Assembly (NCBI GenBank): GCA_031292755.1
Contig: JARLGM010000032.1
Coordinates: 1-49,884, forward strand
Length of the DNA stretch: 49,884 bases
Reading direction: 5' to 3'
Source of the DNA: Candidatus Sulfopaludibacter sp.
Lineage (GTDB): Bacteria; Acidobacteriota; Terriglobia; Bryobacterales; Bryobacteraceae
The position numbers and the translations under genes were made by a program. The notes beneath the pieces were generated by a model that saw nothing but the letters and a program-made list of their open reading frames with translations, did not search any database and was not told the origin of the DNA. Below are positions 44,190 through 49,884 of this stretch, piece after piece (the stretch's first letter is position 1; each line of letters starts with the position of its first letter).

Positions 44190-44936
44190 CTACTGCCCGA
44201 GCGCCTCGAGTTCCTTCTCGTCGATATCGAAGTTGGAGTACACGCTCTGCACGTCGTCGTGATCTTCGAGGGCGTCGTTCAGCCGCAGCATCGCGCCGGC
44301 ATTCTTCCCTTCCAGCTTGACCAGATTTTTGGGAATCATGGCGATAGCGGCTTCGGTGGACGCCACCTTATTGGATTCCAAGGCCTTCTGAACGGCCTCG
44401 TGAGCTTCGGGAGGCGAAACCACCTCCCACTGATCGCCATCGTCGCGAAGGTCGTCCGCTCCGGCATCGAGAACAATGGCCATGAGCTGATCTTCGCCGG
44501 CGTTTTCTTTGGGTATCAGGATCTGACTTTTGCGCTCGAACATCCAGGCGACGCTGCCCTGCTCGCCCATGTTTCCGCCATTCTTGGAAAAGGCATGGCG
44601 GAGTTCGCTGACCGTCCGGTTTCGATTATCAGTAGCGACGTTGACGAGTACCGCGGCCCCGCCGGGGCCGTAGCCTTCGAACATGATTTCGTCGATCTGG
44701 CCGCCTTCCAGTTCGCCGGTGCCGCGCATGATCGCTTTCTTGATGTTGTCGGCCGGCATACTGACGGCTTTAGCGGCCACGATGGCGGTGCGCAGGCGCG
44801 GATTCGAGTCGGGATCGCCGCCGTTTCGCGCGGCGATCGTGATTTCCTTGATAATGCGCGTAAAAGCCTTGCCGCGCTTGGCGTCCGTAGCCGCCTTTTT
44901 GTGCTTAATGGTGGCCCATTTGGAATGGCCTGACAT
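44190..44936 (-). CDS. YebC/PmpR family DNA-binding regulator
   Basis: A 248-residue protein starting [20 protein letters not shown], the family N-terminus. ANDNR-type body segments ([41 protein letters not shown]) and [19 protein letters not shown] follow, in a normal-length, acidic three-domain protein. Family members are called transcriptional regulators; recent work also links relatives to translation. GCGAGG eight bases before the ATG supports the start. It heads a leftward unit with ruvC. Confidence 0.95.
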   Translation of the reverse strand: MSGHSKWATIKHKKAATDAKRGKAFTRIIKEITIAARNGGDPDSNPRLRTAIVAAKAVSMPADNIKKAIMRGTGELEGGQIDEIMFEGYGPGGAAVLVNVATDNRNRTVSELRHAFSKNGGNMGEQGSVAWMFERKSQILIPKENAGEDQLMAIVLDAGADDLRDDGDQWEVVSPPEAHEAVQKALESNKVASTEAAIAMIPKNLVKLEGKNAGAMLRLNDALEDHDDVQSVYSNFDIDEKELEALGQ

Positions 44937-45056
44937 GTGAAACCTCGCAGGTAGGCCCGGCCTCGCGCGGCCGGGAATGCTATGTTGTTATAAATTCAAC
45001 CTTTTGAGGATAGCAGAATCCCGAATCCGGCTCAACCGGCGGTGGTCCTACGTGTC

Positions 45057-45365
45057 CTACGCCGTGCCATCGGGAATGATCTGGTGGCCGAACCGTTGAT
45101 GATCGGGATAGCCCCAGACCTGGCCATCGACCACCACTCCGCAGCAAATTTTGGCCTTGCCGGGCAGCAGACGTTGGACCGGTTGATCGCCGGGGTGGAA
45201 TTCGCCGGCGGAAAAATGTCCCGCCGGAAGGAACAGGATGTTCACCGGTCCCTGGGCGGAAGTAAACGTAACAGTGTCACCCACCTCCAGCATGATGGTA
45301 GGGGGATCGCTTTGTACGGCATCGGCAGCAAAGTCGTAAGTGAGCGTGATTGTTTGGTGTGCCAT
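45057..45365 (-). CDS. Small cupredoxin-like protein
   Basis: A 102-residue protein with a strong ribosome site (AAAGGAGAAG) before the ATG. Beta-strand rich: TITLTYDF, TIMLEVGDTVTFTS, then PVNILFLPAGHFSAGEFHPG and KICCGVVVDGQVWGYP. The VGDTVTF element and overall size fit a cupredoxin-like fold. A Cys-Cys pair and several His residues could bind a metal, but the usual type-1 copper ligand order is not seen. No signal peptide. It starts 14 bases after the kinase gene's stop on the same strand, so is probably in that operon. Confidence 0.6.
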   Translation of the reverse strand: MAHQTITLTYDFAADAVQSDPPTIMLEVGDTVTFTSAQGPVNILFLPAGHFSAGEFHPGDQPVQRLLPGKAKICCGVVVDGQVWGYPDHQRFGHQIIPDGTA

Positions 45366-45379
45366 TTCTTCTCCTTTAC

Positions 45380-47869
45380 TTATTGACCAGGTCTCTTTGC
45401 GAGTAACTGCTGAAAGCGAGGATCCTTCATCAGGCTCTTCGCGTCGGGTTGCTGGGTCAAGGCCCGCAGCAGGCGCCAGGGGGCGACGGCCAGCACTGCG
45501 AGGGTTTTATCGCGCTGCCCCAAGGCTTCATAGGTGAGCGCCGCATCCACAATGACATCCTGATCGGAGCCGCTGAGGGCCAAGGCTTGCGCCATCTCGA
45601 AGGAGGCGCGGTTCCTGTCCCCTAACTCCGCCAGGACGAAAGCCAGCCGCGCATGAGCGACCCCGTCGCGGGGATTCCGGCCTAGTGCCGCCGACTCCAG
45701 ATCCAGGGCTTTCCGGTACGCCAACCGCATCTCCGCGGTCCGCCCGAGATACCGGTAAGCATCCCCGAGGTCTTCCAGGATGGTAGCGTTGGAGGGTTCC
45801 CCGGCGGCCGCCTGCCCGAAGAGCGCGGCGGCCTCGGCATAGCGCTGTTCCTGATAGTACAGCGCGCCCAGATTGACCAGCACGCGGGAGTCCTGGCGAA
45901 TGCCGCGCGCATCCAGCAGGGCTTTCTCGGCTTCCTGCAGGCGGCCCTCTTCCATCAGCGCCAAACCCAGATCCATATGGCCGGAAGACAGGCCCGGCAT
46001 GAGCACGGTAACATGGCGGAACATCTCTTCGGACTCCTTATACTGGGCGCGGGAGAGATAGAATAACCCGAAATCCAGATACGGCAGATAATACTCCGGC
46101 TCGGCGGCGATGGCTTGGCGAAAGGCACTAACGGCATCGTCAGCCCGGCCCATGCGGGTGTACAACCCGGCCAGGCGATCGCGCGGCGCAGCGCTGTTGG
46201 GGGAGAGTTCGGCAGCCCGTTGCCAGGCCTGGATGGCCTCCTCATATTGGCCGCGCTCTCGCCGGTAGAGTCCGGCAGCCAGCAGCACCTTGACCGAATC
46301 CGGGTTCAAGCTCTCCGCCTTGGCCACGTTCTGTCCGGCGGAATCGAGGTACGCGGGGCCGCCGCCCCTTTGTGACTTTTGCATCTGCGCTTCGGCCAAT
46401 GCGGCGTAGGGATCGGCCGCCGTGGGATCGCGCCGGATGGCCTCTTCGAGGAACGGGATGGCTTCATCGGCGCTGAGCAGGTCGCGGCGCAGGAGGTTGA
46501 TGCCCTGAATGTAAGACGAGTAGGCATCGGCGGATACGGTTTCCGGCGGCGCGCGCAAATGGAACGCCCCGGTGACGGTGGCGGTGAGCGCTTTGGCCAG
46601 CACCGAAACCTCCCGCGGCGCGTAGACGTGATGAAAGCGGCCCAGAACGTCGCCGGTGGCGGCGTCCACGATCGCACTATCGACGGTCACTTGAGCGCCG
46701 GAATTCGAAAGGTCGATCTTCAGAGCGTGAGTGGCGCCCAGAGCCGCCTTGGCCTGCTGAGGCGTCTCCACTTTGGCGCGCACGGCCTCCGCAGGCGGAA
46801 TCGCCGTGAAGGCGTGGCGGAGACCGGACAGACGGTCGGCGATATCGAGTCCCAACCCGTCGGAAGTGGGCACAGGCGCGCCGTGCACGGTGACGGGCAG
46901 AACCGCCAGGCGAACCGGCGTCTCGGCGTTCCGGCCGGGCCAGACTGCCAGGGCGCCCAACGCAACGGCCAGCACCACTGCGGCCGGCGCCCAGCGCCGC
47001 AGCAAGCGGCGCGGCAGGAGGCGGCCGGCCACCTCATCGGCGGACTCGAACCGATCGGCGGGCAGCGGAGCCAGACACTTCGCCACGACGCCGTTCCAGG
47101 GTTTGGGAAGCTTAGCGCAGCGCCGCGCCTGCTGCGGACCGGGACGCACCTGTTTGAGGGTCAGGGTGCTATCGTGCGATGCGACCTCTGGCGGCGTATC
47201 TTCCCAGCGGGCGGCGCCGCCGGTCAGCATCTGGTGAAACACCACGCCGAGCGCATAGAGATCGGAAGCCACGCTGGGCGGTGCGCCGTGAAACAGCTCC
47301 GGCGCCATGTAATCGTAAGTGCCGGCCGCTCCACTGTGGGCCGGGAATTCCTCTCCGGCGGGGTGAAAGCGGGCCAGTCCGAAATCCGTGATGACGGCGC
47401 GGAAGGCGCCTTCCGGCGTCTTCGAGAGGATCACGTTGGCGGGCTTCAAGTCGCCGTGAATCACGCCCTGACGATGCGCCTGGGCGAGGCCGGCGCACAA
47501 CTGCAACGCCAAGTCGCGAACCTGGTCCGGCGGCAGCGCGCCGTGAGTGCGAATGCGGGCGAACAGCGTTTCCCCCTCGATGAATTCCATACTGAGGAAT
47601 TCAATTTCGCCCTGTGGTGTTTCCACCGAGTGGAGGTCGTGGACTTTGCACACGTTGAAGTGGCTGACTTCGCGCGCCGCGCGAGTTTCGGGAGGCAACC
47701 GGTGACCGTGTCCCGGCTGCGCGGTCTTGAGCGCGACGGTGCGGACCAGCTTTTCGTCGATAGCCTGGTACACCGCGCCCATTCCACCGCGGCCGAGTTC
47801 CCGGACAATGCGGAACCGTCCGGCGACCAATTGCCCGGGTGCGAACAAACTGCCAACTGTCTCGGGCAC
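45380..47869 (-). CDS. Serine/threonine protein kinase with TPR domain
   Basis: About 829 residues using the GTG at 47869, which has AGAGGGG eight bases upstream; the open frame reaches a GTG at 47911. N-terminal kinase (residues about 15-275): GRGGMGAVYQA, VALKTAQ (Lys), HGDLKPANV (the usual HRD reads HGD), ITDFGLARF and YMAPELF. A membrane helix (WAPAAVVLAVALGALAVW) follows near 295. The periplasmic half has a domain with LAVLPVTVHG and then about eight TPR units. This PASTA-free layout is common in Acidobacteriota. It probably senses a signal or protein outside; the substrate is unknown. Confidence 0.93.
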   Translation of the reverse strand: MPETVGSLFAPGQLVAGRFRIVRELGRGGMGAVYQAIDEKLVRTVALKTAQPGHGHRLPPETRAAREVSHFNVCKVHDLHSVETPQGEIEFLSMEFIEGETLFARIRTHGALPPDQVRDLALQLCAGLAQAHRQGVIHGDLKPANVILSKTPEGAFRAVITDFGLARFHPAGEEFPAHSGAAGTYDYMAPELFHGAPPSVASDLYALGVVFHQMLTGGAARWEDTPPEVASHDSTLTLKQVRPGPQQARRCAKLPKPWNGVVAKCLAPLPADRFESADEVAGRLLPRRLLRRWAPAAVVLAVALGALAVWPGRNAETPVRLAVLPVTVHGAPVPTSDGLGLDIADRLSGLRHAFTAIPPAEAVRAKVETPQQAKAALGATHALKIDLSNSGAQVTVDSAIVDAATGDVLGRFHHVYAPREVSVLAKALTATVTGAFHLRAPPETVSADAYSSYIQGINLLRRDLLSADEAIPFLEEAIRRDPTAADPYAALAEAQMQKSQRGGGPAYLDSAGQNVAKAESLNPDSVKVLLAAGLYRRERGQYEEAIQAWQRAAELSPNSAAPRDRLAGLYTRMGRADDAVSAFRQAIAAEPEYYLPYLDFGLFYLSRAQYKESEEMFRHVTVLMPGLSSGHMDLGLALMEEGRLQEAEKALLDARGIRQDSRVLVNLGALYYQEQRYAEAAALFGQAAAGEPSNATILEDLGDAYRYLGRTAEMRLAYRKALDLESAALGRNPRDGVAHARLAFVLAELGDRNRASFEMAQALALSGSDQDVIVDAALTYEALGQRDKTLAVLAVAPWRLLRALTQQPDAKSLMKDPRFQQLLAKRPGQ

Positions 47870-47930
47870 AGTCCTCACCCCTCTGTGAGTGTGGTCGATT
47901 GTAACACGCACGGGCGAAAGCGGAGTCCAA

Positions 47931-48566
47931 TCAATCGATCAGTCCGTTGCGCACCGCGAAGCGCACCAGCTCGTTGATGCTGTGCACGTTCAGCTTCTCC
48001 ATGATGCGGCCCCGGTGGGCATCCACGGTGTAGACGCTGAGATTCAGGACGACGGCGATTTCCTTATTGGTCTTGCCCTCGGCCAGCATCTGGAGCACTT
48101 CGCGCTCGCGGCTGGTAAGCAGGTCGATGGGGTTGGTGACGTGCTTGCGATAATCGTCCAGCACGGCGTTAGAGACCGCCGGGCTCAGATAGCTTTCGCC
48201 GCGCGCCACGGCGCGAATGGCGGCCACCACGTCCGCGGCCACCGAATCCTTCAGCAGGTACCCGCGGGCGCCGGCGCGCAGAATTTCGCGGACGTAGACG
48301 TTGTCCTTGTGCATGCTCAATGCCACAACGCGGGTGTGCGGCGTGGAGGCGGCCAGTCTTCGCGTGGCCTCGATGCCGTTCAGCTCCGGCATGGCCACAT
48401 CCATCACCACGATCTCCGGCTTGAGGTTTTCGGCCAGCTCCACGGCTTCACGGCCATTGCCGGCCTCGCCGACAATCTCCATGTCGGACTGCGCGCTCAG
48501 GATCATCTTGAACCCCTGGCGCACCACGGCATGATCGTCAGCGAGCAGAATTCGAATTCGTTTCAT
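47931..48566 (-). CDS. NarL-type response regulator
   Basis: A 211-residue regulator: receiver domain with Asp10, Asp11, phospho-acceptor Asp56 (VVMDVAMPE), Ser84 and Lys in YLLKDS, then a LuxR-type helix-turn-helix (LTSREREVLQMLAEGKTNKE, IAVVLNLSVYTVDAHRGRIM). Its 5' end overlaps the upstream histidine kinase by 29 bases, so the two form one coupled unit and are almost certainly a cognate pair. Target genes are unknown; the kinase just downstream at 45380 is a separate unit on the same strand. Confidence 0.95.
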   Translation of the reverse strand: MKRIRILLADDHAVVRQGFKMILSAQSDMEIVGEAGNGREAVELAENLKPEIVVMDVAMPELNGIEATRRLAASTPHTRVVALSMHKDNVYVREILRAGARGYLLKDSVAADVVAAIRAVARGESYLSPAVSNAVLDDYRKHVTNPIDLLTSREREVLQMLAEGKTNKEIAVVLNLSVYTVDAHRGRIMEKLNVHSINELVRFAVRNGLID

Positions 48567-49878
48567 CTCTCAGCGGCACCCGCACTTCAATTAAAGCACC
48601 CTCGCCGGGACGCGAACGCACAGCCAGATCGCCTCCGGCACTGCGTGCCCGGGCGCGCATGCCGCTCATCCCCAGGGTAGCGGGACGCTTGCTCAAATCA
48701 GGCGGCGCGGAGGGTCCGGCCGGCGCGCGCGGCAGCCCGTGGCCATCGTCCTGAATACTGAGGCAGATCTCGCCGTGGTGCGATTGCAGCCGGACATGCA
48801 CGTGTTTTGCGCCGGCGTGACGCGCCACGTTGGTGAGCGCCTCCTGGGCGATGCGGAAGAGGTGCGTTTCGGTCTCATCGGGCAAGCGGCCGGCATAGTT
48901 CGAATCGAAGTCCACTTCGATTCCGGTGCGCGCGGAGAAGCCTTCCGCCAGCCACCGGACCCCGGCCTCCAATCCGAAATCGTCGAGGATGGTGGGGCGC
49001 AGGAGCTGCGACATCTGGCGCACGTTGCCGATGGCCTCATCCACCAGCCGCAGGCAATCCGCGAGCCGGCCGCTGTTGACCGGGTCTTGCGAATCGAGGG
49101 CCGCCAGGTTGGTCTTCACGGCGGTAAGCGATTGCCCCAATTCGTCGTGCAGCTCATGCGAGAAGCGGCGCGCGGTGGACTCCTGATCTTCCAGCATGTG
49201 CCACGAAACGCGGCCCAGTTCCGCCGTCTGCCAGTCCATCTCGCGGATGAGTTGCAACACCATGCGCACCGTGACACCGGCAAAGACCAGCGCGAGCAGC
49301 ACACTGGCGGCGGCGAAGAGGAAGGAATCGTCGAGCAGGCGGGTGCTCTGCCGGTCGATCTGCTGCTGCGCATCGCTCACCTTGCGATACTCGGACTCGA
49401 TGAGGCGCGCCACGACGGCGATGAAGGCTTCGTGATCGCGGAAGAGATCCAGGGAGCGGAAGGTTTCCGGATTTTCGACCGAGAGAATGCGCCGGGCCTC
49501 CCGGGAAAAGTCCGCGGAGGTCTGGCGCAGGCGCGTCCACAATTCGCGTTCGGGAGTCTGCGCGCCTTCCGTGGAGATGCGGTCGATATCGCGATCGGCT
49601 TCGGCAAGCTGGCTCATGATGCGGTCGTAATCCACCGAATCGGGGTCGCGGGCGAGAACGGAAAATACTTCGCTCAGGCTGGTCTGCTGCTTGTGCAGTT
49701 CATCGATCAGGCGGTTGGTGACCGACTGTTCGCGCACCAGGCTGGCGGCGTTCTGCTGGATGGAGTCGATGCTCCGCACGCTCACCAGGGCCGCGGCGAG
49801 GAGCAAGGCGATCACCAGCCCGAAGCCGGCCAGCAGCACCCGGAAAATGTTCTGGTGAGTGATTCGCCGAGGGGACAT
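48538..49878 (-). CDS. Sensor histidine kinase (HisKA_3), membrane-bound
   Basis: A 446-residue sensor with two membrane segments (about 11-33 and 187-210) enclosing a helical periplasmic domain of about 150 residues, rich in charged heptads and similar in layout to four-helix sensor domains (CHASE3-like). Cytosolic HisKA_3 follows: RRFSHELHDELGQSLTAVK, with phospho-accepting His244 in ELHD. The ATPase has AQEALTNVARHAGA, DDGHGLP and GMSGMRARARSAGG. The start ATG at 49878 lies at the window edge; an earlier start cannot be excluded. Paired with the regulator at 47931. Confidence 0.93.
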   Translation of the reverse strand: MSPRRITHQNIFRVLLAGFGLVIALLLAAALVSVRSIDSIQQNAASLVREQSVTNRLIDELHKQQTSLSEVFSVLARDPDSVDYDRIMSQLAEADRDIDRISTEGAQTPERELWTRLRQTSADFSREARRILSVENPETFRSLDLFRDHEAFIAVVARLIESEYRKVSDAQQQIDRQSTRLLDDSFLFAAASVLLALVFAGVTVRMVLQLIREMDWQTAELGRVSWHMLEDQESTARRFSHELHDELGQSLTAVKTNLAALDSQDPVNSGRLADCLRLVDEAIGNVRQMSQLLRPTILDDFGLEAGVRWLAEGFSARTGIEVDFDSNYAGRLPDETETHLFRIAQEALTNVARHAGAKHVHVRLQSHHGEICLSIQDDGHGLPRAPAGPSAPPDLSKRPATLGMSGMRARARSAGGDLAVRSRPGEGALIEVRVPLRDETNSNSAR

Positions 49879-49884
49879 CGCGAT

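Noticed and set aside
46379..47977. Plus-strand open frame of 532 residues opposite the Ser/Thr kinase
   Set aside because: Shadow frame: Arg/His/Gly-rich, no domains, crossing the kinase catalytic motifs.

Overview
The window is a GC-rich bacterial chromosome segment that most resembles an acidobacterium of the Solibacter/Bryobacter type. This is inferred from gene content: two stand-alone ADOP-type MacB/FtsX permeases, a VWFA-related protein of the kind common in Acidobacteriota, a PEP-CTERM protein, BshC, and two secreted proteins of an acidobacterial style. No rRNA, tRNA, CRISPR array, transposase, integrase or phage gene was seen, so the segment looks like ordinary chromosome with some accessory clusters.

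Layout. 0-2.7 kb: a secreted protein divergent from a CPBP protease, then a beta-hydroxyacid-dehydrogenase-type oxidoreductase. 2.7-7.1 kb: a candidate structured leader RNA, then dxr, rseP and bshC (isoprenoid precursor synthesis, intramembrane proteolysis, bacillithiol). 7.2-14.6 kb: a GH63-type glucosidase, an ADOP permease, a VWFA-domain protein and a PEP-CTERM protein. 14.7-27.5 kb: the most striking region, a 12.8 kb block almost wholly made of predicted peptide-ligase and peptide-processing genes. It holds two circularly permuted ATP-grasp ligases (one fused to alpha-E), one free alpha-E protein, a transglutaminase-DUF2126 putative amidoligase, four further transglutaminase-like proteins and a class I glutamine-amidotransferase-like peptidase. 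They lie in at least four transcription units with tight stop/start overlaps.

27.5-34.5 kb: a secreted protein, a small membrane protein, an orphan CusA/CzcA-type RND pump, an orphan NarL-type response regulator preceded by four helically phased TATCTTTC repeats, and guaB. 34.4-41.3 kb: DUF2252 and SixA, a second ADOP permease, then Ppx/GppA-HD and CHAD, a polyphosphate-linked pair. 41.4-45.4 kb: a small Arg/Glu-rich exported protein, a mini GIY-YIG protein, a DUF4097-like lipoprotein, an exported protein, ruvC, a YebC-family gene and a small cupredoxin-like protein. 45.4-49.9 kb: a Ser/Thr kinase with TPRs and a NarL/HisKA_3 two-component pair.

The strongest candidate for an under-described system is the doubled ATP-grasp/alpha-E/transglutaminase block. 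The families are known and have been predicted to make or modify peptides, but their product is unknown to me. Here two divergent ligase subfamilies, a GS-like putative amidoligase, a transglutaminase lacking the canonical His and a peptidase sit together. Second are the operator array at 32170-32239 and the candidate pseudoknotted leader at 2700-2790.
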